This document shows positions 8,386 to 18,400 of a DNA stretch of 64,000 bases, in pieces (the stretch's first letter is position 1; every line of letters starts with the position of its first letter). The position numbers and the translations under genes were made by a program. The stretch comes from CAVQKZ01 sp963837325 (GTDB lineage Bacteria > Actinomycetota > Actinomycetes > Mycobacteriales > Jatrophihabitantaceae), in contig CAWIMV010000002.1 in NCBI GenBank assembly GCA_963837325.1, forward strand, positions 372,001 to 436,000, given 5' to 3'. Below the pieces are notes generated by a model that had not been told where the DNA came from, did no database searches, and saw only the letters and a program-made list of their open reading frames with translations.

Positions 8386-8796
8386 ATGCCAGAGCAGCTG
8401 AGCACCGACGAGCTCGAATTTCTGCGCAGCCTGCTCGACCTGGCCCGCGACGGCGCCACCGAGCAACTCGCCGCGGCCATCGACGCCGGCGTGCCCGTCA
8501 ACCTCACCAGCGCTGCTGGGGATTCGCTGCTGATCCTGGCGGCCTATCACGACCACCTGGAGACGGTTCGCGCGTTGCTCGAGCGCGGCGCCGACACCGC
8601 CCGCGTCAACGACCGGGGCCAGACGGCGCTGGGAGCCGCCGTGTTCCGCCGCTCGGCCGAAAGCGTGGCCGCGCTGCTTGCCGCCGGTGCCGACCCCGAC
8701 GGCGGTGGCCGTACCGCCAACGAGATCGCCGAGTTCTTCGACCTGCCCGAGATGGCGGCCCTGCTCCGGGCGACGCCCGAACGGGCTAGCGAGTGA
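8386..8796 (+). CDS. Small ankyrin-repeat protein
   Basis: The protein has 136 residues with about three ankyrin repeats between residues 20 and 125; repeat hallmarks are the GDSLLILAAYHDHLE, GQTALGAAVF and GADPD-type turns. There is no signal peptide or membrane segment. Ankyrin proteins beside catalase genes occur in other bacteria and have been linked to catalase activity in Pseudomonas; here that link is only inferred from the divergent arrangement with furA-katA. The start ATG is preferred over an upstream in-frame GTG at 8341 because of the -10 box. Confidence 0.8.
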   Translation: MPEQLSTDELEFLRSLLDLARDGATEQLAAAIDAGVPVNLTSAAGDSLLILAAYHDHLETVRALLERGADTARVNDRGQTALGAAVFRRSAESVAALLAAGADPDGGGRTANEIAEFFDLPEMAALLRATPERASE

Positions 8797-8805
8797 CCGG
8801 TTGGC

Positions 8806-11112
8806 TCAGCCCAGGAAGCCGAGCACGAACAGCACCCCGACGCCGAGCACGCCGACGCCGCCGAGCCAGCGCAGCCAGCCTTCCTCGGGTTCGTCGCCCT
8901 CGCGGCCGAACACACTCAGCACCGCCAACGCCAGGCTGGCCGCGGCCAGCAGCACGAACGCGTTCAGCGCGGCGTTGGCGGAGTGTTCGACCAGACGCAG
9001 CACGAGCGTGCCCAACGCAGTGCCGACGAACAGCATGACGACGGTCTTCAGGATGCCGCGCGGCAGCCAGCGATAGAGCCGGCTGGAGTTGGCGAACTTG
9101 CCTTCGTAGATGGACAACACCTGGGGGGCCAGGAACAGCAGCCCCGTCGCCCACAGCTGCCAGTGGTTGCCGGTGAACGCGATGGCGACGAACACGAAGA
9201 TGCCGGTGCGCAGGAAGGCGGCGGCAATGCGCTGGGCGACGCCCGAGAACGGCACCGCCGCGGGCTGCACCTGTGCCAGCCGTCCGGGATACCACCGGCT
9301 GGCCGCGCCTTCCATTGCGATCCGCAGCACGCTGGCCGCCAGTACGACGAAGGCGATCGCGGTCGCATCACGGGCGACGGGCAGCGGCTGTTGGGCCAAG
9401 CCCGGCAGCGCACTGATCATCTTCTGGATGGCCCAGAATCCGATGAGCGAGGCGATGACGAAGTCGCCCAATCGTTGCCGGCGGTCGGCGACGGTCTGAC
9501 CCGGGTGCCGGCGCAAGGGTCGGGCCGCGCCCGCGATGAGCGGTACCGCGAACCACACCACGCCCAGGCCCAGCATGGTGCGGATGCTGGCCGCCGAGCC
9601 GAAGCCGCCCGCGGCGGCCACGCCGACGATGAACACCGTTCCGCCGACGAAGCCGGCGAATGCGTCGAAGACACCGAGCACGGCCAGCGCGGTCAGCAGT
9701 CCGACCGTCGGCGGCAGCGCTTGGCCGTGGGTGTTCAGTGCGGCCAGCGCCCCGAGGACGACACCGACGAGCGGAAGGAGCAACGAGGCCGATCCGAGCA
9801 TGGCCCGGAGGTAGGAGCTGTCGATCAAGACGCGAGCGAGCAGAGGTGACAGCGGCCCGGCGCGGACCGGCAGGGCGAGCGAGGCCGTGTCCACCCGGGC
9901 CGTGCCCGGCCAGCGCCAGGACCGCGAATCGTCCCCGGCCGAGCCGCGGCCACGGGCGCTCTTCAACTTCTTCACCTTGGCGCCGGACGCCTTGCCGGCG
10001 CGCGGGCCACCGGACCCACCGGCCGTGACTGCTCCGGCCGACCCCGCGGCCACGACACCGGGCAACGCCAGCCCGGCAACTCCGCGCAGCATCCCTCCGC
10101 CACCGACCATGGTCAGGATGGCGAAGGCGGCAACCTCGAGGTGGACGGTCGCCTTTGGCGTGAAGAGGGCCGCCGCCTTCGCCGCGATCGGCTGGCTGGA
10201 TGGTTTCGGCGCGGCGACAAGCGGGGCGGGCGCCGCAGTCGAGGTCGGCGACGGCTCGACGATGGGCGCGGGCGTCGGCGTCGGCTTCGGGGTCGCAGTG
10301 GCCGAGGGTGTCGGTGCGGCCGTCGCCGGCGGGAAGACCGCGGCAATCACCGGTCCTGACGACGACGGCGCTACCGGCACGACGGGGGCGGGCACCGATG
10401 GCGTTGGTGGCGGCGGGGTGGGCAGGGCCACGGCGATTGCCAGCGTCCCGACCGTGCCCGGCGTGCACACGCCGCTGCCGGGCGCCTGCTCCTGGCACAC
10501 GCCGAATTCGCTGTCCGCGGGGGCGGCGGCGGGCACCGTGGTGGCGGTGTCGAAGGACGGCAGGTCCGGGACGGTTGCGGGCGTCCCGGTGGCAAACGTC
10601 CCGTTCCAGCCGAACAGCGGGGTGTGCCCGCCCTGCAAGCCCGCCACGGTGATCGTGATCGTGTCGCCGCGCTGCACAGGCTGGCTGGCCGTCGTTGACA
10701 GCTCGGGGCCGACCTCGATCGTCAGCGCCGCCGCGCAGGTTCCCGGAAGCACCGGGCAGGCGGTCACGGCATGCGGTCCGGGCGGGAATGCGGCCGGCAC
10801 GGTGACGGGCTGGAAGAAGAAGCCGCCGCCCGCGTCGGCAGTAGCCGGTGCGTCACCGGACGGGATGCCGGTGGCGTCCCACGCGAAGGTCACCGCGGCG
10901 CCGGACGCGAAGCCGGCGCCGTTGAGCAGGACCTGGGTGCCGGCGAGTGCGAGGGTGCCCGGGTAGGACTGGACGACGGTGGGCGGCGGGAGGGCCGACG
11001 AGTGTGCGGTGGTGGCGCACCACAAGGCCAGCATTGTTGCGGCCAACACGGCAATCCGTGTCAGCCGACCGCGTACCGCCCCAGACTCCGCGGACGCACG
11101 GAGCGCGGCCAC
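8806..11112 (-). CDS. Large secreted/membrane protein, family not recognised
   Basis: This 768-residue protein has a distinctive layout. An N-terminal signal or anchor lies at about 18-40. Two beta-rich extracellular modules of about 90 residues each resemble IPT/neocarzinostatin-like Ig folds and contain a few cysteines. A long Pro/Ala/Thr/Ser linker spans about 230-310, followed by a hydrophobic hairpin (about 325-375), a Lys/Arg-rich cytoplasmic stretch (about 380-400) and then roughly eight hydrophobic segments to the C terminus. The GTG start sits five or six bases after an extended -10-like TGTGATACT, suggesting a leaderless mRNA. The upstream phosphoesterase gene is 47 bp away. Function unknown; the layout suggests a surface receptor or cell-envelope factor. 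Confidence 0.75.
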   Translation of the reverse strand: MAALRASAESGAVRGRLTRIAVLAATMLALWCATTAHSSALPPPTVVQSYPGTLALAGTQVLLNGAGFASGAAVTFAWDATGIPSGDAPATADAGGGFFFQPVTVPAAFPPGPHAVTACPVLPGTCAAALTIEVGPELSTTASQPVQRGDTITITVAGLQGGHTPLFGWNGTFATGTPATVPDLPSFDTATTVPAAAPADSEFGVCQEQAPGSGVCTPGTVGTLAIAVALPTPPPPTPSVPAPVVPVAPSSSGPVIAAVFPPATAAPTPSATATPKPTPTPAPIVEPSPTSTAAPAPLVAAPKPSSQPIAAKAAALFTPKATVHLEVAAFAILTMVGGGGMLRGVAGLALPGVVAAGSAGAVTAGGSGGPRAGKASGAKVKKLKSARGRGSAGDDSRSWRWPGTARVDTASLALPVRAGPLSPLLARVLIDSSYLRAMLGSASLLLPLVGVVLGALAALNTHGQALPPTVGLLTALAVLGVFDAFAGFVGGTVFIVGVAAAGGFGSAASIRTMLGLGVVWFAVPLIAGAARPLRRHPGQTVADRRQRLGDFVIASLIGFWAIQKMISALPGLAQQPLPVARDATAIAFVVLAASVLRIAMEGAASRWYPGRLAQVQPAAVPFSGVAQRIAAAFLRTGIFVFVAIAFTGNHWQLWATGLLFLAPQVLSIYEGKFANSSRLYRWLPRGILKTVVMLFVGTALGTLVLRLVEHSANAALNAFVLLAAASLALAVLSVFGREGDEPEEGWLRWLGGVGVLGVGVLFVLGFLG

Positions 11113-11159
11113 TCAAGGAGTATCACACGGAAATCTCACATCCTGATCATGAAAGCGCA

Positions 11160-11651
11160 TCAGGTGACGGGGATGATCTCGGCCGACGTGACCTGGCCGG
11201 CGCTGATCTCGAGCAACCCCATCGTGCCGCGCGGCTGCCGGCGCCGGTCGGTGGGCGATCCCGGATTGAAAATCCGCTGGCCGTCGTGGACTTCGTTGAG
11301 CGGGATGTGCGAGTGCCCGAAGACGACCAACGCAGCGTCGGGGAACATCCGGCGCAGCCGCCGCGCCCGGCCGTCCGCAGCGCCGCTGTCATGGACCATC
11401 GCGACCGCGAGTCCGCCGAGATCGAGGTGGGCGATGTCCGGGGCGCCCCACTGCGCCACGTCGACGCCGTCGTTGTTGCCGCGTACTGCGTGCACTAGTG
11501 CCCACGAGGACAGTTCGTCGAGTACGTCGGGCGTGCAGACGTCGCCGGCGTGCAGGATCACGTCGACGCCGTCCAGGTTGGCCGCGACCGCGGGCGGGCA
11601 GGCCTTCCAGTGCCGCGGCGCATGGGTGTCGGACAGGACGGCGACCTTCAC
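11160..11651 (-). CDS. YfcE/MJ0936-type metallophosphoesterase
   Basis: The protein has 163 residues, typical of this small calcineurin-like family. Metal and catalytic residues are in place: D8 and H10 (DTH), D37 (HAGD), N59 (GNND), H87 and the GHSH pair H113/H115. Members hydrolyse phosphodiesters; the natural substrate is unknown. Its ATG overlaps the stop of the upstream transporter by 4 bp, so it is the last gene of the ArsR-MFS-phosphoesterase operon. Confidence 0.9.
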   Translation of the reverse strand: MKVAVLSDTHAPRHWKACPPAVAANLDGVDVILHAGDVCTPDVLDELSSWALVHAVRGNNDGVDVAQWGAPDIAHLDLGGLAVAMVHDSGAADGRARRLRRMFPDAALVVFGHSHIPLNEVHDGQRIFNPGSPTDRRRQPRGTMGLLEISAGQVTSAEIIPVT

Positions 11652-12964
11652 ATCCTCGATTGTGCAACCTCAGGCTCGGCCGGCGTTGCGCTATCAAGGG
11701 CCGGAGCAGCATCGGGCACTCGGTTCATGTCGCGCCACGCCGGGAAGACGAATGGCGCCAGGGTCGTGACGAGCATGACGCCGCCGGTGACGAGCAGGGT
11801 CGGGCGCAGGCCGATCGCGCTGGTCAGCCCACCGCCGACGAGCGAACCGATCGGGATGCCGATCCAGGCGCTGGACTTCACCGCGCCCAGCACCCGCGCC
11901 TGCAACGCGGGTGGGATGCGTTCATAGCAGACGGCGCCGTTGATCGGGTTGAGCATCCCGCCGGCCAGGCCGGATACGACACAGACAGCGATGACCGGTG
12001 GCAGCGTGTCGGCGAAGGCGAGCGCAGCAAACGGTGGCGCGCCGGCGAAGAGGAAGCCGACCGCGTACGTGATGCGCCGAGGCAGGTGGTGCCCCAGCCA
12101 GGCGCCCACCAACACACCCGCCAGCGCGCCCAGGCCCGATGCGCCGCCGACGAACCCGAGCGCCGTCGGATTGTGCAGGCGCGAGCGGACCCAAACCGGG
12201 AGCAGTACCGAGAGCCAGGCCTGGTCGAGCAGATTCGTCACCGCGATCATGGTGACGATGCCGAGCAGCAGTCGGTCGCGGCGCAGGAACCGCAGCCCTT
12301 CGCCGAGGTCGGCGGCGTACCGGCGCGGAGTCATCGGCGCCTCGGTATCAACGGCGGGCTGGGCCGACGTCGGCACGAGCGCAGCGATGAGCACCGCGGC
12401 CACCGCGAACGTCACGCCGTCGACGAGCACCACGGTCGGGGCGTTCGTCAAGCCGATGAGCAACCCCGACAGCGGCATGCCGAGCAGCAGTCCGCCGCGG
12501 TTGGCGGCCGAGAACAGGCCGGCGGCCCGCTCCATACCGACCTCGCCGAGGGTTGCCGTGCCGGGGACCAGTGGGCTCGCGGCGGCGTCAGAGACGCCGC
12601 GGGTTGCGCCGGCTATCGCGACGAGGGCGAGGAGCGTCCCCAGCTGCAATGCACCCGCGGCGTACAGCGCCGGGATCGCACAGACGATCACCGCGGCCAC
12701 GGCGTTGCCGCTCGCGCACGCCCGTCGCAGCCCCATCCGATCGGCAAGCGGGCCGGCCGTCGCCTGGAACAACACGTACGGCGCCATCTCGGCGAACCCG
12801 ACGAGACCGGTCTGGGCCGCGCTGCCGGTCGTCGTCAGCACCAGCCACGGAATGGCCAGCGCCGACATCGCCGTCCCGATCTCGGAGACCAGGTACGCGG
12901 TCAGCAGGCCGTACATCGGAGCCCGCCGACGGGCGGCGGGCGCGTCCATAGCGACGGCGGTCAC
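11648..12964 (-). CDS. MFS transporter, probable efflux pump
   Basis: The protein has 438 residues with about 12 hydrophobic segments and the motif A loop ADRMGLRR after the second helix, as in MFS_3-type exporters of drugs or siderophores. Both ends overlap neighbours by 4 bp: the ArsR-type regulator upstream and the phosphoesterase downstream. Control by the regulator's operator suggests substrate-induced efflux; the substrate cannot be read from sequence. Confidence 0.85.
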   Translation of the reverse strand: MTAVAMDAPAARRRAPMYGLLTAYLVSEIGTAMSALAIPWLVLTTTGSAAQTGLVGFAEMAPYVLFQATAGPLADRMGLRRACASGNAVAAVIVCAIPALYAAGALQLGTLLALVAIAGATRGVSDAAASPLVPGTATLGEVGMERAAGLFSAANRGGLLLGMPLSGLLIGLTNAPTVVLVDGVTFAVAAVLIAALVPTSAQPAVDTEAPMTPRRYAADLGEGLRFLRRDRLLLGIVTMIAVTNLLDQAWLSVLLPVWVRSRLHNPTALGFVGGASGLGALAGVLVGAWLGHHLPRRITYAVGFLFAGAPPFAALAFADTLPPVIAVCVVSGLAGGMLNPINGAVCYERIPPALQARVLGAVKSSAWIGIPIGSLVGGGLTSAIGLRPTLLVTGGVMLVTTLAPFVFPAWRDMNRVPDAAPALDSATPAEPEVAQSRM

Positions 12965-13575
12965 GGCTGCGTCCGAGCGGGTTCGTCGGGCAACATCTGG
13001 AACTGCAGAACGCCCCGAAGCGTGCCCGGCCGCGGGTCGGGGTCGCCCGGTTCGCGCCGGTACTTCAGGACCAACTCGTGCATCTCGGCCGCGAGCTCAC
13101 GCGCCTCTTCGACGCTCAGCCGGATCGGCCATTCGTTCATCTGCCACGGCAGATCCGGCAGTTCCTCGCGCCGCGCTGCCAGGCTGTCGACATAGCCGAT
13201 GACCCGCCGGTACGCCTGGTCGGCCAGCAGGCGCAGGAATACTTCGGCGTCCTCGACCGATTCGGCGTCGCCGGGATCCTCGGGCATCCGGAACGTGAAC
13301 GAGGTCTCGCGGTGCACGGCCCGCCACCACCGGTCGCGGCCGGTGCCGCGCTCGGTGTCCTCGACGATGAACCCGTGCTCCGCCAGCACCCGCAGGTGAT
13401 AGCTGGCGACGCCACTGGACTGCTCGATGAGCGCCGCCAGCGACGACGCGGTCGCCGGACCCTCCTGCTGCAACAGTTGCAGCAACCGCAACCGCAACGG
13501 GTGGGTCAAGCCACGCAACGCCTTGGGCGTCAGCATCGCGTCGCGGGTCGGGTCGAACCACTCCGGGAGGTCCAT
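12961..13575 (-). CDS. ArsR-type winged-helix transcriptional regulator
   Basis: The protein has 204 residues. Residues about 17-95 form a winged HTH of the ArsR/HTH_20 type (LTHPLRLRLLQLL start, recognition helix near SSGVASYHLRVLAEHGF). The longer C-terminal half is typical of regulators that sense a ligand rather than metals; the usual metal-binding cysteines are absent. It is the first gene of a three-gene overlapping operon with an MFS pump and a phosphoesterase, and a near-perfect operator lies just upstream, so autorepression is likely. Confidence 0.85.
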   Translation of the reverse strand: MDLPEWFDPTRDAMLTPKALRGLTHPLRLRLLQLLQQEGPATASSLAALIEQSSGVASYHLRVLAEHGFIVEDTERGTGRDRWWRAVHRETSFTFRMPEDPGDAESVEDAEVFLRLLADQAYRRVIGYVDSLAARREELPDLPWQMNEWPIRLSVEEARELAAEMHELVLKYRREPGDPDPRPGTLRGVLQFQMLPDEPARTQP

Positions 13576-13591
13576 CGCCTCACGGTAAACC

Positions 13592-13621
13592 GCAAGATTA
13601 ATTTTGCAAAGATAATCTTGC
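13592..13621 (-). promoter_or_regulatory. Operator/promoter of the ArsR-MFS operon
   Basis: GCAAGATTA (13592-13600) and TAATCTTGC (13613-13621) are perfect 9-bp inverted arms around a 12-bp centre that itself holds TTTGCAAA. It is strikingly AT-rich against its surroundings and lies 17 bp upstream of the regulator's start codon, overlapping where a -10 box (AAATTAAT read on the minus strand) would be. Confidence 0.75.
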
Positions 13622-13713
13622 GATTCAGAGATCCTGTCGGTCGGATGACGCCCGTTTCCGCGATTGTGCAGCTTCTGGCTGGCTCAGGCCTCCGGAAGTT
13701 GCACGACCGCCGG

Positions 13714-13983
13714 TTACTTCACGTGCAGCGCTCGGGCCAGCTCGTCGCGGCCCATCTTCGACCGGCCCGGCAGGTCGCGCTTCTTGGCGAGCTCGTACAG
13801 CTCGGCCCGGGTCTTGGGCGAACTGCCGCCGGTGCGCTTGCGCTGCGCGACCGCGGCGCCCTGCTTGCCCAGCGCCGTCTTCGTCGCCTTCGGCAGGTTC
13901 GCCAACGACCGCTTCGATTTGGCGCCCTGCTGAGCCTTGCTCACGTTTCGTTTCGCCGCTGCTCGTTGCTTCGTCGTAGCCAT
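13714..13983 (-). CDS. Small basic protein with C-terminal Rho-N/SAP-like motif
   Basis: The protein has 89 residues and is very rich in Lys, Arg and Ala. The C-terminal about 35 residues (TRAELYELAKKRDLPGRSKMGRDELARAL) have the form of a Rho N-terminal/SAP-like nucleic-acid-binding helix pair. Similar short actinobacterial proteins are often named plasmid stabilization protein without experimental basis. The gene stands alone. DNA or RNA binding is likely; a specific role is not known. Confidence 0.75.
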   Translation of the reverse strand: MATTKQRAAAKRNVSKAQQGAKSKRSLANLPKATKTALGKQGAAVAQRKRTGGSSPKTRAELYELAKKRDLPGRSKMGRDELARALHVK

Positions 13984-14377
13984 GTCCTCGGTTTACCCGC
14001 GACCGGACCGGATCTGACGCCGTGGTGCCATCGTTAGTTGCGGCCGGTCGACGATCAGTGCACGCTTCGCGACAAGTGCGCTGAAGGCAGGTTGCGATGG
14101 CCCAGCTGGTCGAACCGACGACGCCTCCAGTGCGCAAGCCGCGGGAAAACGCGGCCCATGCCGACATCAGCTTCTGGCTCTGCAGCGGTCTCTCTGCCAA
14201 CGGCGGGTTCGGTTCGGCTGAACACGCCAAAGGTAGCTGTCCCAACTTCACGCGGTTTCGGGCCGGACCCGAGCGGCTCGGACCTGGTTACGTCAACGTC
14301 CTCATTGCCATAACTCCGCACCGGCCTGGCTCGGTGCACATTGAAGGCGTCGATATTCGGTACCGGCAAGGCATCCG
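13984..14377. other. 394-bp stretch without a convincing gene
   Basis: Open frames exist here on both strands (for example 14097-14432 on the plus strand) but they have no recognisable domain, no ribosome binding site and overlap the acetyltransferase start. No tRNA, hairpin or repeat stands out. I see nothing functional beyond probable promoter DNA. Confidence 0.4.
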
Positions 14378-14920
14378 GTGGGGGCGCCAACACACCGGGT
14401 TCGACATGCGAACCCACACGACGTCACAATGATCGTCCGCGGACTCGAGCGGCACAACTCGGCGTCGTTGGCATTTCTCGAGCAACGGGGCAGCTCCGTG
14501 GTCGCTCGCCGCGACGAGCTGGTCGACTGCGCCCGGCATCCGGCCGTGGTCGTCGAGGAGAACGGTGCGGTCGTCGGCGTCCTGACGTACATCATCACCG
14601 CGTCCACTTGCGAGATCCTCACCCTGCACGCGGCTCGGAGTTGGCAGGGTATCGGTACAGCGCTGGTCGCCGAAGTCGCGGCCGTGGCCACCACTGGCGG
14701 TTGCAGCTTGTACACCGTGACGACTACGAACGACAACGTCGACGCGTTGCGGTTCTATCAACGCCGAGGGTTTCGCATCGCCGAGCTCCGGCGCGGCGCG
14801 ACCGATCGGGCCCGCCAGACTCTCAAGCCACAAATCCCGCTGCTCGGTGCGTACGGGATTGCGCTGCGCGACGAGATCGAGCTTCAGCAAGAACTCCGGC
14901 AGCCGCCAGCTAGCAGCTAG
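14378..14920 (+). CDS. GNAT-family N-acetyltransferase
   Basis: The protein has 180 residues from a GTG start. The GNAT fold is shown by the VVVEENGAVVGVLTY strand pair, a QGIGTALV acetyl-CoA-binding loop (motif A) and the N-x-x-A-L-R-F-Y-Q-R-R-G-F motif B. The acceptor is unknown. Its stop overlaps the stop of the convergent DinB-fold gene by 3 bases. Confidence 0.85.
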   Translation: MGAPTHRVRHANPHDVTMIVRGLERHNSASLAFLEQRGSSVVARRDELVDCARHPAVVVEENGAVVGVLTYIITASTCEILTLHAARSWQGIGTALVAEVAAVATTGGCSLYTVTTTNDNVDALRFYQRRGFRIAELRRGATDRARQTLKPQIPLLGAYGIALRDEIELQQELRQPPASS

Positions 14921-15432
14921 CGGGCGGTGGTTCCGTCGATGGCTTCGCGCAGCAGATCGGCGTGGCCGTTGTGGCGGGCGTACTCGCCGATCAGGTGGAC
15001 GTAGGTCATGCGCAACGAGAACGTCTCGCCGCGAACATCGAACGTGTCGTCGAAGTCCAGGTCGGCCACCGCGGCATCGGCCAGGCGCCACTCGTCGTGC
15101 AAGCGCTCGAACGCGGCCGGGGCCTCGGCCGGATCGAGGTCGTCGAAGTCGGCGTCCTTGCCGCGCGCAGGGTCATACATACCTTCGACTGCTTCGCAGG
15201 CCGCGCGCTGCCGGAGCCAGATGCGTTCGACCTTGGCCAGATGCCGGATCAGGCCGAGCAATGACAGGTTCGACGTCGGCACCGGCCGGGTCGCAAGCTG
15301 CTCGGCGCTCAGGCCAGCGCAGATGTTGAGCAACGTGCTGCGCTGCCAGCCCAGGTAACCCTCGAGGATCGGCCGGTCGGGACCGTTGAGCGGCCCGTCG
15401 ATGGGGTTCGGCGTGGGGACAGTCCAGGTCAT
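14917..15432 (-). CDS. DinB-fold protein (DUF664)
   Basis: The protein has 171 residues with the four-helix DinB/DUF664 fold. Candidate metal ligands are H64 (LIRHLAKVERIW) and H154/H157 in the HLIGEYARHNGHADLLRE helix. Related proteins include thiol-dependent transferases such as mycothiol or bacillithiol S-transferases, but this one may have another role. Its ATG overlaps the GH38 stop codon by 4 bp, making it the last gene of the sugar operon. Confidence 0.85.
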   Translation of the reverse strand: MTWTVPTPNPIDGPLNGPDRPILEGYLGWQRSTLLNICAGLSAEQLATRPVPTSNLSLLGLIRHLAKVERIWLRQRAACEAVEGMYDPARGKDADFDDLDPAEAPAAFERLHDEWRLADAAVADLDFDDTFDVRGETFSLRMTYVHLIGEYARHNGHADLLREAIDGTTAR

Positions 15433-18400
15433 GACGGCCTCGCAAATCTCAGTGTGACTATCTGGAACGGGCGCAGCTCGAGCGCGACTCCGTCGCCATC
15501 CGGCGCGATCGCGGATTCGTCGCGCGGCCGTTCGAGCAGGTCGACCGGGTGCACACCAGCGTGCTCGAATCGGGTGCCCACTCGAGCCTTCGCCCGTGCG
15601 CCGAGGCCTTCGTAAAGTCGCACGACGACATCGCCGGATCCATCGTCCGCCAGCTTCACCGACTCGACGACCACGCCGTCGTTGTCGACGGTGACAAGCG
15701 GCTCGACCCGGTCGACCGAACCGGACAGCGCACGTAGCGGCAGGTTGAGCGCGTACCCCGCGCGCACCGCGTCGATGATCTGCGCGCCGGGTACGAGCGA
15801 GTAGCGCAGCCGGTGCCGGCCCTGATCAGCCACCGGATCGGGCGAGCGCGGCGCCCGCAGCAGCGACAGCCGGACCAGCGTCGTGCTGCCGCCGCCGTCG
15901 CGCGGCCGTCGCGTGACGTCGTGCCCGTACGTCGAGTCGTTGACCACGGCCACTCCGTAGCCCGGTTCGCCCACCTGCACCCATCGGTGCGCGCAGATCT
16001 CGAACTTGGCTGCGTCCCAACTGGTGTTGCGGTGCGTGGGCCGGTACACGTGCCCGAACTGGATCTCGGCGGCTGACCGCTCGGTTGTCACGTCGAGGTC
16101 GAAGCCGGCCTTCAGCAGCTTCTCGGACTCGTGCCAATCGACGTCGGTGTCGATGTCGAGGCGCTTGCCGGCACTGGGCAACGCCAGCACCTGGCTGATC
16201 GTCGAATCCCCGAACCGGCGCACTACGCGCACCCCGCCGTCGACCGCTTCGACCGATTCGGCATCGACCAGGTCAGTGTGGGTATTGCGGTAGTAGCTGT
16301 CGATGTCCCAGGCGTCGAAGAGCACCGGAGTGTCCGGATGCAACTGGAGCAGGTTGCCGACGCTGCCGGGCGCCAGCGCTTCGCGCCCGGCCGCGAGGTC
16401 GTAGACGGAGCTGATCAGCCCGCGGCCGTCGATGCGCACCCGCAGCAGTTCATTCTCCAGCCGCCAGCCGTCACCGTCGCGCACCGGCTCGACAGATGCG
16501 GGCACCGCGACCGCCGCCGCGCCCAGTGCCGGCACGCCGTCGCGGGCATGGGGGCCGGCGTTGAACAACACGCGGACAGAGCCACTACCGGCCAGCGCGC
16601 GTTGGGCTGACGCGATCAACTCGTCCAACTCGTCGGCGACGGCCGCATAGTTGGCGACCGCCTCGCGATGGACCCAATGGATCGACGAGCCGGGCAGGAT
16701 GTCGTGGAACTGCTGCAACAGGACGAGCTGCCAGATCCGGTCCAGCGTCGCGTACGGGTAAACGGCGCCGGTGCGGACTGCCGCCGTCGCGCACCACAGC
16801 TCGGCCTCCCGCAGCAGGTGCTCGCTGCGCCGGTTGCCCTGCTTGGTGCGGGCCTGTGACGTGTACGTGCCGCGATGCATCTCGAGGTACAGCTCGCCCA
16901 CCCACACCGGCGCGTCGGCGTACTCGGCCGCCGCCCGAGCGAAGAAGTGCGCCGGCGCCTCTATCTGGACGCGGGCCGAACCGTCCAGATCCTGCAAGCG
17001 GGTCGCGCGCGCCAGCATCTCGCGGGTCGGCCCGCCACCGCCGTCGCCCCAACCGAAAGGCAGCAGCGACGAGCTGGCCGCGCCCTTGTCGGAGAAGTTG
17101 CGGGCGGCGTGCGCGACTTCCGCGCCCGACACCTCGGAGCCATACGTGTCGGCGGGCGGGAAGTGAGTGAAGATGCGGGTGCCGTCCAAGCCTTCCCACT
17201 GGAACGAATGGTGCGGAAACCGGTTGGTCTTGTTCCACGAGATCTTCTGGGTCAGGAACCAGCTCGAGCCCGACAGCTCGATCAGCTGCGGCAGCGCGGC
17301 CGAGTAGCCGAACGAGTCGGGCAGCCACACTTCCCGCGTCTCGACGCCGAATTCGTCGAGGAAGAACCGCTTGCCGTGGCTGAACTGCCGGGCCAACGCC
17401 TCTCCACCGGGCATGTTGGTGTCGGACTCGACCCACATCCCGCCGACCGGGACGAAGCGCCCTTGGCTCACCCACTCGCGCACTTTCGCGTACACCTCCG
17501 GCCGGTGCTCCTTGAGCCAGGCGAACTGCTGCGCCGACGACATCGCGTAGATCAGCTCGGGATACTCGGCCATCAGCGCGGTGGCGTTCGACGCGGTGCG
17601 GGCCACCTTGCGCACTGCCTCACGCACCGGCCACAGCCAGGCCGAGTCGATGTGGGCGTGGCCGACCGCGCTGATGCGATGCGCGCTGGCCCGGGCCGGC
17701 GCGGCGAGTACGTCGACGAGTTCGGCCCGCGCGTCAGCGACCGTCGTCGCGATCGCCGCCGTGTCCACGCGGTCCAGCGCCCGGTCGACCGCGTGCAGGA
17801 TCTCCCACCGCCGGGCGTCGGAGAGGTCGAGTTCGGCTTCGAGCTGGCCCAGCACCTCCAGGTCCTGCTGCAGCTCCCATACGTCGGTCTCGAAGACCGC
17901 GAGGTCGGCCCGCACCACGCGGTACATCGGCTCGTCCCCCGCCGTCGCGGGATCCCCGAGCGGTGACGGCCGGAAGTCGAACCCTCCGCCGCCGAGCAAC
18001 AACGGGTTCGACGCCGCCTCGACGTACAGGTCTACCGGCTCGCCGCCCTCGACCGCCTTCCCGCCGATGCGGATCCACTGACTGCGCGGGTTGAGGCCCT
18101 TCACCGGCTGGCCGGCCTGGTCGTACACCAGTCCTTCGACGTGGAAACCGGTTCGCAGCACGTCGAAGCCCAGGTCCAGCACGACTTCGACGGTGCGCCC
18201 GGCCCACTCCCGCGGGACGGCCCCGCGCAGCCGGAACCAGGTCGTGCCCCATGGCGGACCCCACCGCTCACCCACCTGCACCGGCGTGTACGCAGCGGCC
18301 AGCCCCTCGGCGATGGGCACCGGCTCACCCGGCACGTCCCAGCGCGCCAGCTCCACCGGCGCCCGGTCGGAGTACACGGCGTCGCCGATCCGCTGGAGCA

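Noticed and set aside
11498..13195. 565-residue plus-strand frame opposite the MFS and ArsR genes
   Set aside because: Highly Arg/Gly/Asp/Gln-rich shadow with no domain; the minus-strand genes overlap neatly and have family motifs.
14097..14432. 111-residue plus-strand ORF
   Set aside because: No family, no ribosome binding site, overlaps the start of the acetyltransferase and competes with an opposite frame of similar length.
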